Below are positions 44,691 through 55,026 of a stretch of DNA of 64,000 bases, one piece after another (the stretch's first letter is position 1; each line of letters opens with the position of its first letter). The translations under genes and the position numbers were made by a program. Origin of the DNA: Acetobacter vaccinii (GTDB lineage: Bacteria; Pseudomonadota; Alphaproteobacteria; Acetobacterales; Acetobacteraceae); contig NZ_CP043506.1 in assembly GCF_008365315.1 (NCBI RefSeq), positions 2,152,001 through 2,216,000 on the forward strand, written 5' to 3'. The notes under the pieces were generated by a model that was not told the origin of the DNA, made no database searches, and saw only the letters and a program-made list of their open reading frames with translations.

Positions 44691-46071
44691 AATCCTGATT
44701 GTTGATGATGAACCCGATATCAGGATGCTGATAGAAGGCATCCTGAGTGACGAAGGATATGAAACACGCGTGGCCGCCAGTGCGGATGCAGCTCTTGCGG
44801 CATTCCGGCTACGTCGGCCTTCGCTGGTCATTCTCGACATCTGGTTGCAAGGCTCCAGCATGGACGGGCTGGGTATCCTCCAGGCCATGAAGCTGGAAGA
44901 TGCCTCCGTGCCTGTCGTGATGATCTCGGGCCATGGCACGATTGAAACTGCGGTCACAGCCCTGCAGCATGGTGCGTATGACTTTATAGAAAAACCGTTT
45001 CAGGCAGACCGCCTGCTGGTGATCGTCCGCCGTGCGCTCGAAGCCTCACGCCTTGCGCGGGAGAATGAGGAACTGAGACTGCGCGCCGGGCAGGATGCGG
45101 ACCTGTTTGGCAACAGCACCCAGATTGCCGCCGTCCGCCACCAGATTGAAAAGGTGGCTCCCACCGGCTCACGCGTGCTGATCAGCGGTGGACCGGGGTC
45201 GGGTAAGGAAGTGGCGGCCCGGATGATCCACGCCAGTTCCCGCAGGGAGGACGGCCCCTTTGTGGCGCTTAACTGCGCCATTCTGGCCCCCGGCCGGTTT
45301 GAGGAAGAACTGTTTGGGCTGGAAGGTGGGGCCGATGGTGTCGGCCGCCGCACAGGGGTGCTTGAGCGCGCCCATGGCGGCACGCTGGTGCTGGATGAAG
45401 TGGCCGATATGCCCATGGAAACGCAGGGCAAGATTGTACGCGCCCTGCAGGACCAGACATTCGAGCGGCTGGGTGGTGCCTCCCGCGTGAAGGTGGATGT
45501 GCGGGTGCTGGCCACAACCAACCGTGACCTGCAAGCCGAAATCGTGGCCGGGCGCTTTCGGGAGGATTTGTATTACCGTCTGGCGGTCGTGCCCCTGCGG
45601 ATGCCCGCCCTGAAGGAGCGGCGCGACGACATCCCCGGTCTTGCGGCCCTGTTCTTGCGCCGTGCGGCGGAAATGGCGGGCCTGCCCCCGCGTGAACTGT
45701 CGCCCGATGCCGTAGCCGTGTTGCAGGCCTACGACTGGCCGGGCAATGTGCGTGAATTGCGGAACCTGATGGAGCGGGTGCTGATTATGCAGCCGGGCGG
45801 CAGTCAGGAACCCATACGCGCCGACATGCTGCCTTCCACCGTGGGGGAGAGTGCCCCGGCATTGCTGAAGTTTGATGCCAGCACCGATGTCATGAGCCTG
45901 CCCCTGCGTGAGGCGCGTGACCTGTTTGAAACACAGTATCTTCAGGCCCAGTTGTTGCGTTTTGGCGGTAATATCAGCCGTACAGCCCTGTTCGTAGGGA
46001 TGGAACGTAGCGCTCTCCATCGTAAACTCAAGCAGCTTGGTGTAACGTCCGATGAACGGGGAGCAGGCTGA
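44680..46071 (+). CDS. ntrX: Response regulator NtrX
   Basis: 463 residues: receiver with Asp53 (VILDIWLQGSSMDG), AAA+ domain with GGPGSGKE, and a C-terminal helix-turn-helix (GGNISRTALFVGMERSALHRKLKQL). The GAFTGA loop is replaced by FGLEGGADGVGRRTGVLE (residues 212-229), a known trait of alphaproteobacterial NtrX, which does not depend on sigma54. In related bacteria NtrYX controls nitrogen, redox and envelope functions. It overlaps ntrY by 11 nt. hfq follows after 79 nt. Confidence 0.94.
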   Translation: MAHEILIVDDEPDIRMLIEGILSDEGYETRVAASADAALAAFRLRRPSLVILDIWLQGSSMDGLGILQAMKLEDASVPVVMISGHGTIETAVTALQHGAYDFIEKPFQADRLLVIVRRALEASRLARENEELRLRAGQDADLFGNSTQIAAVRHQIEKVAPTGSRVLISGGPGSGKEVAARMIHASSRREDGPFVALNCAILAPGRFEEELFGLEGGADGVGRRTGVLERAHGGTLVLDEVADMPMETQGKIVRALQDQTFERLGGASRVKVDVRVLATTNRDLQAEIVAGRFREDLYYRLAVVPLRMPALKERRDDIPGLAALFLRRAAEMAGLPPRELSPDAVAVLQAYDWPGNVRELRNLMERVLIMQPGGSQEPIRADMLPSTVGESAPALLKFDASTDVMSLPLREARDLFETQYLQAQLLRFGGNISRTALFVGMERSALHRKLKQLGVTSDERGAG

Positions 46072-46150
46072 CGCGTGTTGACGACACAGGCCGGTGCTTT
46101 TCCCGGTTAGCCACGTGCGAATGCAGAAGAATGGAATAAGGTTTCACACT

Positions 46151-46435
46151 GTGGAAAAAGAGAATGTCCATAACGTACAGGACGCGTTTTTAAGCCAGAT
46201 CCGTCGTTCACGCGCGGCGGTGACCATTTTTCTGGTCAACGGTGTCAAGCTGCAGGGCTTTATCACATGGTTTGACGAGCAGGTGGTCCTGCTCCGCCGG
46301 GATGAACAGACCCAGCTTATCTATAAACATGCCATCAGCACCGTCATGCCCAGCATTGCGGTCAATCTTTCAGACACAACCGGGTCAGAGACAAAGGCGG
46401 ACAGGGAACCAATTCTTGGCGACGAGCTTTTCTGA
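46151..46435 (+). CDS. hfq: RNA chaperone Hfq
   Basis: 94 residues. The Sm1 motif is [19 protein letters not shown] and Sm2 is YKHAIST, with the [14 protein letters not shown]-terminal helix. It forms a hexamer that matches small RNAs with mRNAs. GTG 46151 follows AAGGTTTCACACT with correct spacing; an upstream frame to 46094 lacks family similarity. It overlaps hflX, as in many alphaproteobacteria. Confidence 0.95.
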   Translation: MEKENVHNVQDAFLSQIRRSRAAVTIFLVNGVKLQGFITWFDEQVVLLRRDEQTQLIYKHAISTVMPSIAVNLSDTTGSETKADREPILGDELF

Positions 46436-47735
46436 GAAGAAAAAGAAGGTCGCCACGCGCGCGGCCGTCATATTACCGTGGGAACGCGGGGCACAAGGGC
46501 AGGACATGCGGGCCGCAGAGGCCCGGCTGGAAGAAGCCGTTGGCCTGACAGCCTCCATTGGCCTTGTGGTTGTGCGCAAAGCCGCATTGATTTTGCGTAC
46601 GCGCCGTTCCGCCACATTGCTGGGGCAGGGGCAGATCGATTCCCTCAAACCCGTTGTGGAGGAGGACGGCATTGATGTGCTGGTGGTCGATTCCAAGCTG
46701 ACCCCGGCCCAGCAACGCAATCTGGAAACCAGTCTGGGCTGCAAGGTCATAGACCGCACAGGGCTGATCCTGGATATTTTTGGTGCCCGCGCCGCCACGA
46801 AGGAAGGGACACTGCAGGTTGAGCTGGCGCATCTGGAATACCAGAAGTCGCGGCTTGTCCGGCTCTGGACCCATCTGGAGCGCCAGCGCGGTGGCTTTGG
46901 CTTTCTGGGTGGCCCAGGTGAGACGCAGATTGAAGCCGACCGCCGGATGATCAGCGAGCGGATTGTCCGCCTCAAGAAAGACCTTGAGCAGGTGCGCCGC
47001 ACCCGTGGGCTGCACAGGCAGGCCCGCAAGCGTGTGCCTTTTCCCGTGGTGGCTCTGGTGGGCTATACCAATGCGGGCAAATCTACGCTCTTCAATGCGC
47101 TGACCGGGGCCACGGTTTACGCCAAGGACCAGTTGTTCGCGACGCTCGACCCCACGATGCGGGCCATTACGCTGCCGTCCGGGCGGAGGGTCATTTTGTC
47201 CGATACGGTTGGTTTTATCAGCGACCTGCCGACAGAACTCATCGCGGCGTTCCGTGCTACGCTGGAAGAGGTGGCCGAGGCCGACATCATCCTGCATGTG
47301 CGCGACATTGCCCACCCCGACAGTGCTGCCCAGAAAAAGGACGTGCTTGGCGTGCTGGAAAGCATGGCGCGCGATGACATGCTGGAACCAGACTGGGCTG
47401 GCCGCGTGGTGGAAGTGCTGAACAAGGTTGACCTGCTGGGCGGTGCCCGCACCCTGCCGCAGACAGAGGAAACCGTGGCCATTTCCGCCATGACGGGGGA
47501 TGGGCTTGAGGTTCTTCTGGGCAGGATGGACCAGTTGCTGACAGCAAATATGGAGGTGGTGCGTTATCGCCTGCCTCTGTCTGACGGTGCGGCATCGTCC
47601 TGGCTGTATCAGCACGGTGAGGTTTTGCAGCGTGATGACAAGGAGGAGCAGATGGATATTACAGTCCGCCTGCTGGCCGAGGATCGCGCACGTTTTGAAC
47701 GCCTGTTTACCGATATTACCCCATTGCTGGCGTAG
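46416..47735 (+). CDS. hflX: GTPase HflX
   Basis: 439 residues. The N-terminal GTP-binding-related domain ([23 protein letters not shown]) leads into the [19 protein letters not shown] helical linker. The G domain follows with G1 [10 protein letters not shown]3 DTVGF and G4 NKVD. HflX splits stalled 70S ribosomes. A TTG start at 46416 is proposed because AGGGA lies 8 nt ahead and no ATG fits; this overlaps hfq by 20 nt. An internal ATG (in DMRAAE) would cut the conserved N-terminal strand. Confidence 0.88.
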   Translation: MATSFSEKKKKVATRAAVILPWERGAQGQDMRAAEARLEEAVGLTASIGLVVVRKAALILRTRRSATLLGQGQIDSLKPVVEEDGIDVLVVDSKLTPAQQRNLETSLGCKVIDRTGLILDIFGARAATKEGTLQVELAHLEYQKSRLVRLWTHLERQRGGFGFLGGPGETQIEADRRMISERIVRLKKDLEQVRRTRGLHRQARKRVPFPVVALVGYTNAGKSTLFNALTGATVYAKDQLFATLDPTMRAITLPSGRRVILSDTVGFISDLPTELIAAFRATLEEVAEADIILHVRDIAHPDSAAQKKDVLGVLESMARDDMLEPDWAGRVVEVLNKVDLLGGARTLPQTEETVAISAMTGDGLEVLLGRMDQLLTANMEVVRYRLPLSDGAASSWLYQHGEVLQRDDKEEQMDITVRLLAEDRARFERLFTDITPLLA

Positions 47736-47782
47736 CCCGCAGTGCGCTGCCTTCCGCAGGGTTTGGCAGGAACGGAACAATA

Positions 47783-47814
47783 AAAAAGGGGGAGGCATCA
47801 GCCTCCCCCTTTTT
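47783..47814. terminator. Strong bidirectional terminator between hflX and clpB
   Basis: 14-bp perfect stem AAAAAGGGGGAGGC / GCCTCCCCCTTTTT with a 4-nt loop, T run on both sides, between two converging genes. Confidence 0.95.
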
Positions 47815-47831
47815 CGTGGGCGGTGGGATGG

Positions 47832-50441
47832 TCAGGCGTCTACCTGAGCATCCGTCTTGCCGTTGATCAGCAGGCCTTCGCCGTTGGCGGAGACAGTGAC
47901 ATTTTCCCCATCGTGGATGGCACCTTCCAGCAGCAGACCGGCCAGCGGGTTTTGCAGGGTGCGTTGGATAACGCGCTTGAGGGGGCGTGCGCCATAAACC
48001 GGGTCGTATCCCTCGTTGGCCAGCCAAGCTTCGGCCAGCGGGTCTAGCTGAAGGGTGATCTTGCGGTCTTCCAGCAGCTTTTGCAGGCGCCCGATCTGGA
48101 TTTCGACAATCCTGGTCATATCCACCTTTTGCAGGCGGGAGAACAGAATGATCTCGTCCAGACGGTTCAGGAATTCGGGGCGGAAGTGTTCGCGCACCAC
48201 CTTCATTACCTGGGCCTGCACCATTTCGGGGGTTTCCCCATCTGGCTGGTTTGCCAGATATTCCGAGCCGAGGTTGCTGGTCAGGATAATCAGCGTGTTG
48301 CGGAAATCGACCGTCCGGCCCTGACCATCGGTCAGCCTGCCGTCGTCAAGAACCTGCAGGAGGATGTTGAAAACGTCCTCATGCGCTTTTTCCACTTCGT
48401 CAAACAGAATGACCTGGTACGGCCTGCGCCGGACGGCCTCTGTCAGCACACCGCCTTCCTCATAGCCAACATAGCCGGGCGGGGCACCAATAAGGCGGGC
48501 CACGGCGTGTTTTTCCATGAACTCGCTCATGTCAATGCGCAGTAGCGCCTTGTCATCATCGAACAGAAAGCGCGCCAGTGCTTTTGTCAGCTCTGTCTTG
48601 CCGACACCCGTAGGCCCAAGGAACAGGAACGACCCGATCGGGCGATTGGGGTCCTGCAAGCCAGCTCTGGCCCGCCGGACAGCGTTGGAGACCGCCTTGA
48701 GGGCAGGTTCCTGCCCGATGACGGACTTACGCAGTTCATCTTCCATCCGCAGCAGCTTGGCGCGTTCGCCTTCAAGCATGCGGTCTACGGGCACACCAGT
48801 CCAGCGGGAGACAACCGCCGCAATGCCCTGATCGGTCACGGCCTCGGACACCAGATCCGGCCGGGCACTGCCTTCGGCATCGGTTTCACGGGTCTGGGCA
48901 ATCTGGGCTTCCAGATTGGGGATGACGCCGTACATCAACTCCGAGGCGCGGCCCAGATCACCACGGCGCTGGGCGACTTCCACATCCGAGCGGGCCTGAT
49001 CAAGCTGCTCCTGTAGTTTCTGGGTAGCGTTGACGCGGTCTTTCTCGGCGTGCCAGGCGGCGCTGAGCGTGTTGGACTTTTCTTCCAGATCAGCCAGTTC
49101 CGCTTCCACAGCTTCAAGCCTGTCGCGGCTGGCGGTGTCATCTTCCTTCCGCAGGGCTTCACGCTCGATCTTGAGTTGGATGATCCTGCGGTCCAGTTCG
49201 TCCAGTTCCTCGGGCTTGCTGTCAATCTGCATCCGCAGGCGGCTAGCGGCTTCATCCACCAGATCAATTGCTTTATCGGGCAGGAACCGGTCGGTAATGT
49301 AACGGTTGGACAGAGTTGCCGCCGCAACCAGCGCGCCATCGGTAATACGCACACCGTGGTGGAGTTCGTATTTTTCTTTGATGCCACGCAGGATGGAAAT
49401 AGTGTCGGCAACCGTGGGTTCGCCCACAAAGACAGGCTGGAAGCGGCGGGCAAGGGCCGCGTCCTTTTCTATGTATTTGCGGTATTCATCCAGCGTGGTT
49501 GCACCAATGCAGTGCAGCGTGCCACGTGCCAGTTCAGGCTTGATCAGGTTGGACGCATCCATTGCGCCATCCGTTCGGCCTGCGCCCACCAGCGTGTGCA
49601 TTTCGTCAATAAAGAGAATGACCTGTCCTTCGGCCGATTCAATTTCTTTCAGAACAGCTTTCAGGCGTTCCTCAAACTCACCACGATATTTGGCTCCGGC
49701 GACCAGCGCCCCCATGTCGAGTGAGAGCAGCTTTTTGTTGCGCAGGGCCTCGGGCACATCCCCGTTGACAATGCGCTGGGCCAGACCTTCGACAATGGCG
49801 GTCTTGCCTACGCCGGGCTCACCAATCAGCACCGGATTGTTCTTGCTGCGGCGGGCCAGAACCTGAATGGCGCGGCGGATTTCCTCATCACGCCCGATCA
49901 CGGGGTCCAGCTTGCCCTGCTGGGCCACTTCGGTCACGTCGCGCGCGTATTTTTTCAGCGCGTCAAAGCCTGCTTCCGCGTTCTCGCTGGTCACGGTACG
50001 GCCTTTGCGGATGGTCGCAATAGCTTTGTCCAGAGCGTCGGCCGAGGCTCCGTTGTCCTTGAGTGCCTGCCCTGCGGGGGAGGTGGAGGCAGCCAGAGCG
50101 GACAGCAGGCGGTCCTGTGCCACAAAACTGTCGCCAGCCTTCTGGGCGGTCTGCTCAGCGGCATCAAGAATACGGATAAGGTCGGGGGTGGCGGCGGGCT
50201 GGCCTGCACCGTTGCCCTGCACTTTGGGCAGCTTGGCCAAGGCCTGTTCCGTTGCTGCCTTAACGGCTTCGGGCTTGCCCCCTGCGGCGCGGATCAGGGC
50301 GGAGGCTGCGCCTTCGTTATCATCGAGCATGGCTTTGAGAAGATGCTCGGGCGTAAGCTGCTGGTTGAAGTCACGCAGCGCAATGGTCTGTGCGGCTTGC
50401 AGAAAACCGCGTGAACGTTCGGTAAATTTTTCGATATTCAT
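47832..50441 (-). CDS. clpB: ATP-dependent disaggregase ClpB
   Basis: 869 residues, usual ClpB length. N-terminal Clp-repeat domain (residues 1-150), first AAA+ module with Walker A GEPGVGKT, the coiled-coil M domain from about 400 to 525, and second AAA+ module with GPTGVGKT and [26 protein letters not shown]. With DnaK it dissolves protein aggregates. ATG 50441 follows AGAGGGT; a frame upstream to 50513 is not used. CTTGAT and CCCTTACC boxes around 50542-50566 vaguely resemble a heat-shock promoter, but the 11-bp spacing is short. Confidence 0.96.
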   Translation of the reverse strand: MNIEKFTERSRGFLQAAQTIALRDFNQQLTPEHLLKAMLDDNEGAASALIRAAGGKPEAVKAATEQALAKLPKVQGNGAGQPAATPDLIRILDAAEQTAQKAGDSFVAQDRLLSALAASTSPAGQALKDNGASADALDKAIATIRKGRTVTSENAEAGFDALKKYARDVTEVAQQGKLDPVIGRDEEIRRAIQVLARRSKNNPVLIGEPGVGKTAIVEGLAQRIVNGDVPEALRNKKLLSLDMGALVAGAKYRGEFEERLKAVLKEIESAEGQVILFIDEMHTLVGAGRTDGAMDASNLIKPELARGTLHCIGATTLDEYRKYIEKDAALARRFQPVFVGEPTVADTISILRGIKEKYELHHGVRITDGALVAAATLSNRYITDRFLPDKAIDLVDEAASRLRMQIDSKPEELDELDRRIIQLKIEREALRKEDDTASRDRLEAVEAELADLEEKSNTLSAAWHAEKDRVNATQKLQEQLDQARSDVEVAQRRGDLGRASELMYGVIPNLEAQIAQTRETDAEGSARPDLVSEAVTDQGIAAVVSRWTGVPVDRMLEGERAKLLRMEDELRKSVIGQEPALKAVSNAVRRARAGLQDPNRPIGSFLFLGPTGVGKTELTKALARFLFDDDKALLRIDMSEFMEKHAVARLIGAPPGYVGYEEGGVLTEAVRRRPYQVILFDEVEKAHEDVFNILLQVLDDGRLTDGQGRTVDFRNTLIILTSNLGSEYLANQPDGETPEMVQAQVMKVVREHFRPEFLNRLDEIILFSRLQKVDMTRIVEIQIGRLQKLLEDRKITLQLDPLAEAWLANEGYDPVYGARPLKRVIQRTLQNPLAGLLLEGAIHDGENVTVSANGEGLLINGKTDAQVDA

Positions 50442-50616
50442 ATGTACCCTCTTGTCCCTTTGCTTAGGCGACTGAAGGCCCTGCTGCCATCCCGTCAAGC
50501 GGCGATGGTGCATGGTCTGTCTGTTGCTACACCATCAAGGTGGTAAGGGATGAGAGAACAATCAAGAGGTTGGGAGCAAGTCCCTTATACCCGCCAGGCA
50601 TGGGCGGTGTGCGTAA

Positions 50617-50648
50617 CGAAGGGCGAAACCCCAAAGGGCTGCCCTTCG
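50617..50648 (-). terminator. Possible terminator downstream of sodB
   Basis: 8-bp stem CGAAGGGC / GCCCTTCG with a 16-nt loop containing an AAACCCC/GGG-like inner pairing, 28 nt after the sodB stop. There is no T run, so it may act with Rho or only stabilise the mRNA end. Confidence 0.4.
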
Positions 50649-50675
50649 CCTGCTTCCCGTGTACTGTAGTGTGTT

Positions 50676-51284
50676 TTACGCGGCGTTAAGCTGGGCTTCC
50701 GCGAATTCGTAGTTGGCAAGCTTGTCCAGGAAGTTGGTGACATAGTCAGGACGACGGTTGCGGAAGTCGATGTAGTAGGAATGTTCCCACACATCGGCGG
50801 TCAGCAGCGCGGTGCCCTGGCCTTCGGCCATCGGGTTGCTGGCGTTGGGGGTCTTGGTGATGGCCAGCTTGCCATCTTTACCCAGCACCAGCCATGCCCA
50901 GCCGGAGCCGAACTGCGAGATCGCAGCCTTGCGGAATTCGTCCTTGAAGGTGTCAACACTGCCAAAATCGGCGGCAATACGTGCTGCAAACGTGTCGGAC
51001 ATCACACCGCCGTTGGCGGACAGGCTGTTCCAGAAGAAGGAATGGTTCCAATGCTGACCGGCATTGTTGAACAGGCCAACAAGATCAGCCTTGCCATTGC
51101 TGGCCTGGATGATGTCTTCCAGCGACTTGCCCTGGAACTCCGGCTTGCTGTCCAGCAGGGTGTTCAGTGTGGTCACATAGGCCTGGTGGTGCTTGCCGTG
51201 GTGGAATTCCAGTGTTTCCTGGCACATGCCACGCGCACCCAGCGCGTTTGTGGTGTAGGGGAGGGATGGCAGTTCAAACGCCAT
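50676..51284 (-). CDS. sodB: Superoxide dismutase (Fe/Mn type)
   Basis: 202 residues. Metal ligands lie in EFHHGKHHQAYVTTLN (His), HWNHSFFWNSL (His) and the C-terminal DVWEHSYYIDFRNRRPDYV (Asp and His). The FNNAGQHWNHSFFW and FGSGWAWLV segments fit the Fe-type branch. It converts superoxide to hydrogen peroxide in the cytoplasm. ATG 51284 follows TTAAGGAGTTAC, a strong ribosome site. Confidence 0.96.
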   Translation of the reverse strand: MAFELPSLPYTTNALGARGMCQETLEFHHGKHHQAYVTTLNTLLDSKPEFQGKSLEDIIQASNGKADLVGLFNNAGQHWNHSFFWNSLSANGGVMSDTFAARIAADFGSVDTFKDEFRKAAISQFGSGWAWLVLGKDGKLAITKTPNASNPMAEGQGTALLTADVWEHSYYIDFRNRRPDYVTNFLDKLANYEFAEAQLNAA

Positions 51285-51528
51285 GACGTAACTCCTTAAT
51301 TCAACAGGTAATGTGCGTGTGTGGCGCACAGGCGCCACAGCTATGGGGGTATGTCGGGCACGTCAAGGGAAAGGCGTAAGACCCTGCCTTCCTTTTCCTG
51401 CGGCATCACACACACGTGCCGGGCCAGATGGCGGGGTGATATTTTGCGCCCAAGGCTGTAAGGAGCCCCGCAGGGCAAGCATGGCCTCTGCCTCTGGCAG
51501 CTATTTTTTTCATGATGAGGACACAGCA

Positions 51529-52317
51529 ATGACCACCACAGGCCAGGAAACGGCAGAGCAGGCCATGGCCCGTATGGTGGCGGCTGATCCTGACCGCCAG
51601 CTATGCGTGCGTTTCATGCCTGCATCTGTGCAGCCTCAGGCGTATGCGTTGCTGGCTTTGCGGCACGAACTGCTGCGCGCCATTGCGCCGGGGCGGTCGG
51701 GCGCGGTCGCAGGCCCCATGGCGGCCTATGTCCGCCTGCAATGGTGGCGAGAGGTGCTGGAGGGCACCCGCAGGCCAGAGCATGCCATTGCCCCCCTGCT
51801 GCTTAACGCTGTTGCACATGGAGGGCTGGCCCGAGGGACCGTGCTGCGCCTTGTGACCTCGGCCGAGGCCGAGGTGGAAGGTGGAGCCGATGTTCTGGCC
51901 TGGCAGGCCATGCTGCGTGACGGCGCAGGGGCATTGCAACGGGGTATGGGGGAGTTACTGGGGTTGGATAGCCAGCAACCGGCGCAGGCTGCGGTGCTTG
52001 ACCAGTTGGAAGCCGTCGGCATGGCCTATGGTGCGGGCAGTATGCTGCGGCACCTGCCCGTTCTGGCGGGGCAGGGGCGCTACCTGTATCCAGGGATGGA
52101 GGCAGAGTTGCGACAGGCCGGGCTGGCTTGGTTGGAGACTGCCCGTGCCACCCCGCTGCCACCGCGCTGGCGGGTGGCGGCTTTGCCTGCCGTGCTGGCC
52201 CGGCGAGACCTGGCGCGCGGGGTGGCTCAGGCAGGCCGCGCGCGAGGCCTGGGGGACAGGCTGGCCGTCATGCTGGCCGGACTACGCTGCGCGAGGCAGG
52301 CTGCCAGACCAGCATAG
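51529..52317 (+). CDS. Squalene/phytoene synthase family protein (NDUFAF6-like)
   Basis: 262 residues. It matches the squalene/phytoene synthase fold of the alphaproteobacterial NDUFAF6-type group: DPDRQLCVRFMPASVQPQAYALLALRHELLR, then VRLQWWREVLEG. In mitochondria NDUFAF6 helps build complex I, and the bacterial relatives have unknown roles. The aspartate-rich DxxxD motif of true prenyl synthases is not obvious, so it is probably not a hopanoid or carotenoid synthase. ATG 51529 follows GAGG with 8-nt spacing; another ATG at 51481 is possible. Confidence 0.75.
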   Translation: MTTTGQETAEQAMARMVAADPDRQLCVRFMPASVQPQAYALLALRHELLRAIAPGRSGAVAGPMAAYVRLQWWREVLEGTRRPEHAIAPLLLNAVAHGGLARGTVLRLVTSAEAEVEGGADVLAWQAMLRDGAGALQRGMGELLGLDSQQPAQAAVLDQLEAVGMAYGAGSMLRHLPVLAGQGRYLYPGMEAELRQAGLAWLETARATPLPPRWRVAALPAVLARRDLARGVAQAGRARGLGDRLAVMLAGLRCARQAARPA

Positions 52318-52335
52318 GCTGTGTTGAGCGCCGTC

Positions 52336-53211
52336 TTATACGTCGTTGGCCGCAATGTTTTCCATAATGCCAATCAGGGCGGCATAATCAGAATCTGCTG
52401 CTGCCCGGCGGGCGAGTGAAAGTTGCTGGGTGGCGGCTGCCAGTGTGGGGGCGGGTACGGCCTCGCGTGCGGCGGCATCCATCAGCAGGCGCATGTCTTT
52501 TTGCATCAGGCGGGCAGGAAACTGGGGTGAGAAATCTCCCGCCTGCGCCATGCGGAGCTTGCGTTTGTGGTGGGGGGAAATCACGGCCATTTCGTCCAGC
52601 GCACCAAACAGCATGTCCCGCTCAAGCCCGGCTGCCAGCCCATAAGCTACGGCTTCAGCCAGGGCTGTCAGCCCAGCCCCCATAATACCATTAATAACAA
52701 GCTTGAGGCGCGCACCGCTACCCGCAGGCCCGGCCTGGACAGTCAGACGGCCGATAGCGTCAAAAACAGGTTTGGCCTGTGCCAGAGCCTGAGTGTCGCC
52801 CCCAGCCAGCACCACCAGCGCGGCGCTGTCGGCTTCTGGTGTGCTGCCAGAAACGGGACAGTCCACAACTGCAATGCCCAGAGCCTTGCCCGCGTCGTAA
52901 AGGGACAACGCAGCCTCTGGCGAGACGGAACTGGTGTTGAGCAGCAGGCCGTTAGCGGTCATGCCCGCCAGTGCTCCGGTCGGGCCATACATGCTGGCGG
53001 ACAGGGCTTCGTCATCTGGCACGCAGACAAGGACAATGTCGGCCTGCCGGGCCACCTCCGCCGGGGTGGGCAGGAAAGGGACAGACCCATCGCCCCCCTT
53101 ACCAGAGGGAGTATAGGCGAGTGCCTTGTAGCCGGCTTTTACTAGATGGGCTGCCATGCGGCTGGCCATTGCGCCAAAGCCAATGAAGCCGATTGTCTGT
53201 TCAGTTGCCAT
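52336..53211 (-). CDS. NAD(P)-dependent oxidoreductase, 3-hydroxyisobutyrate dehydrogenase family
   Basis: 291 residues of the beta-hydroxyacid dehydrogenase family. The N-terminal Rossmann motif is IGFIGFGAMASRMAAHLVKAG, the substrate loop DCPVSGSTPEADSAALVVLAGG contains the SGS motif, and the catalytic Lys lies in LKLVINGIMG (GxxxKxxxN pattern). Members reduce or oxidise 3-hydroxyisobutyrate, tartronate semialdehyde or glyoxylate-type substrates. The substrate cannot be named here. ATG 53211 is preferred over upstream in-frame starts because it directly precedes the Rossmann fold. It converges with the squalene/phytoene-synthase-like gene. Confidence 0.87.
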   Translation of the reverse strand: MATEQTIGFIGFGAMASRMAAHLVKAGYKALAYTPSGKGGDGSVPFLPTPAEVARQADIVLVCVPDDEALSASMYGPTGALAGMTANGLLLNTSSVSPEAALSLYDAGKALGIAVVDCPVSGSTPEADSAALVVLAGGDTQALAQAKPVFDAIGRLTVQAGPAGSGARLKLVINGIMGAGLTALAEAVAYGLAAGLERDMLFGALDEMAVISPHHKRKLRMAQAGDFSPQFPARLMQKDMRLLMDAAAREAVPAPTLAAATQQLSLARRAAADSDYAALIGIMENIAANDV

Positions 53212-53343
53212 GATTTTGCGGAACTCCGTACTGATCACGTGGTGCATTATAAGCAAGCGGCTTTAAAAGTCCCGTAGCACAGCAAAGAGCGGTCACATGG
53301 TTGCTGCAGCCGCATCGTAGCCTGCCCCCAAGCATTGAGGTGC

Positions 53344-53402
53344 GGGTAGGTATTGGCATCACTCTGTTGGTGACCCGTTATGCGGGTGCATGGAGCCTAC
53401 CC
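53344..53402. other. Structured intergenic element, three-way-junction-like
   Basis: GGGTAGG (53344-53350) pairs with CCTACCC (53396-53402) and encloses two small hairpins: TCAC/GTGA (53359-53373) and CCCG/CGGG (53374-53386). Such a closed arrangement is typical of riboswitches or small RNAs, but no known class is recognised. It lies in the region between the 3-hydroxyisobutyrate-dehydrogenase-like gene and sulP. Confidence 0.4.
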
Positions 53403-53409
53403 ACTATGC

Positions 53410-53441
53410 CACACCGGGCAGGCACATAACTGCCCGGTGTG
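53410..53441 (-). terminator. Hairpin after the SulP gene
   Basis: 12-bp perfect stem CACACCGGGCAG / CTGCCCGGTGTG with an 8-nt loop, 30 nt beyond the sulP stop. No T run on either side, so it may be a Rho-assisted terminator or mRNA-stability structure. Confidence 0.5.
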
Positions 53442-53470
53442 CTGTTAAAGCCGTGTGTGGGCGGGCGAGG

Positions 53471-54964
53471 TTACTCGGCCGTCAGCGCGGCATAGCCTGC
53501 TGTGGCCAGCAGGTTTCTCGCACGGGCATCGGCATGGGTCAGACTGACGGTTTTGCCCCGTTCACGCAGACGGGTCAGTGTTTTGCCCAGTGTATCGGCC
53601 GCACTGATGTCCCAGATATGCGCGTCTTTGAGGTCAATGACGACATGGGGCGCTGTGTTCTGGAAGTCTATGCTGTCGGGCAGGATACTGGCCGATGCAA
53701 AGAACATCTGCCCTCGCACATGGTACAGGCAGGTCGCGCCATCAGCGCTTGTGTCCGTGTCTACCCGCATCAGGGACATGACCTGAAAGGAAAAGAAAAG
53801 CCCATTCAGCAGCACGCCGACCCCGACCCCGGCGGCAAGGTCATGTGTCAGCACCACAACCGCCACTGTGGCCAGCATGACGGTGGTGGACAAGCGTGGG
53901 TGGCGCACCAGATCACGCAGTGATGACCACGAAAATGTGCTGACAGACACCATGATCATGATTGCAACCAGCGCAGCAACGGGCACGCGGGCCACAAAGC
54001 GGTGCAGCACCACCAGCAGGAGCAGCAGAAAAGCCCCGGCCGTAAAGGTCGACAGGCGGCCACGCCCCCCATAACGCAGGTTGCCGACGGTCTGGCCGAT
54101 CATACCGCACCCGGCCATGCCACCAAACAGACCGGCAAGAATGTTGGACAGTCCAAGGCCCGTGCATTCCGCGCGCTTGTTGCTGTGGGTGTCGGTCAGT
54201 TCATCCACCACCGTGGCGGTCAGCAGGGATTCCAGAAGCCCAACCATGGCCATGGCAAACGCATAGGGCAGCACAATCCCGAGTGTTGTGGTGTTGAGGG
54301 GGACATCTGGCAGAGCAAAATGAGGCAGGCCCTGTGGCAGTGCCCCCAGGTCTGCAATGGTGTGGACAGGCATGGGCCATATCCAGGTTACAAGAAACAG
54401 CACCACAATGCACACAAGGGGGGAGGGAATGGCCGTGCTGAGACGGGGCAGCAGATACACGATGGCCAGCCCGAGGGCGATGAGCGCATAGGTGTGCCAG
54501 GTGACATGCAGCATCTGCGGGAGTTGCGCGGAGAAGATGAGAATGGCCAGCGCGTTGACAAACCCGGTTTCCACCTCGCGCGACACAAAACGCATGATAC
54601 TTTGCAGGCGCAGCAGGCCAAAAGCAATCTGGATGGTCCCCGCCAGCACGCTGGCTACAATCAGGTAGTCAAAACCGTGATTATGCACCAGGTCCGCGGC
54701 AACGAGTGCGACAGACCCGGCAGCACCGGAAATCATGCCCGGTCTGCCGCCGGTCAGGGCAATGGTGATGCTGATGATAAAGGAGGCAAACAGCCCAACC
54801 TGCGGGGCAACCCCGGCAGCGTAGGAAAACGCTATAACTTCGGGGATCAGGGCAAATGTTCCCACCATGCCCGCAAGCACATTGCGGACGGGTTGGTCTG
54901 TCCATTCACGGAGGTATGTTCGGGCTGTCACGCGGTCTTTTGCTTTCCTGTCTGTCGGGGTCAA
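53471..54964 (-). CDS. SulP family anion transporter with STAS domain
   Basis: 497 residues: about 11-14 transmembrane segments in the first 400 residues, including PEVIAFSYAAGVAPQVGLFASF and the RPGMISGAAGSVALV helix, then a C-terminal STAS domain (VVIDLKDAHIWDISAADTLGKTL). SulP proteins move sulfate, bicarbonate or dicarboxylates with Na+ or H+. The NALAI-F-AQ segment resembles the bicarbonate branch (BicA-like), but specificity is uncertain. Start ATG 54964 is the longest frame. It faces lpxB divergently. Confidence 0.88.
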   Translation of the reverse strand: MTPTDRKAKDRVTARTYLREWTDQPVRNVLAGMVGTFALIPEVIAFSYAAGVAPQVGLFASFIISITIALTGGRPGMISGAAGSVALVAADLVHNHGFDYLIVASVLAGTIQIAFGLLRLQSIMRFVSREVETGFVNALAILIFSAQLPQMLHVTWHTYALIALGLAIVYLLPRLSTAIPSPLVCIVVLFLVTWIWPMPVHTIADLGALPQGLPHFALPDVPLNTTTLGIVLPYAFAMAMVGLLESLLTATVVDELTDTHSNKRAECTGLGLSNILAGLFGGMAGCGMIGQTVGNLRYGGRGRLSTFTAGAFLLLLLVVLHRFVARVPVAALVAIMIMVSVSTFSWSSLRDLVRHPRLSTTVMLATVAVVVLTHDLAAGVGVGVLLNGLFFSFQVMSLMRVDTDTSADGATCLYHVRGQMFFASASILPDSIDFQNTAPHVVIDLKDAHIWDISAADTLGKTLTRLRERGKTVSLTHADARARNLLATAGYAALTAE

Positions 54965-55026
54965 TCAGGGCATAAACCGTGGGCTTTTGCAGGGTAAAGG
55001 GTTTTTGGCATGACCGGAGGGTGATT

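Noticed and set aside
50542..50566. Heat-shock (RpoH) promoter of clpB
   Set aside because: CTTGAT and CCCTTACC boxes are present but only 11 bp apart, shorter than known RpoH promoters; mentioned only in the clpB entry.
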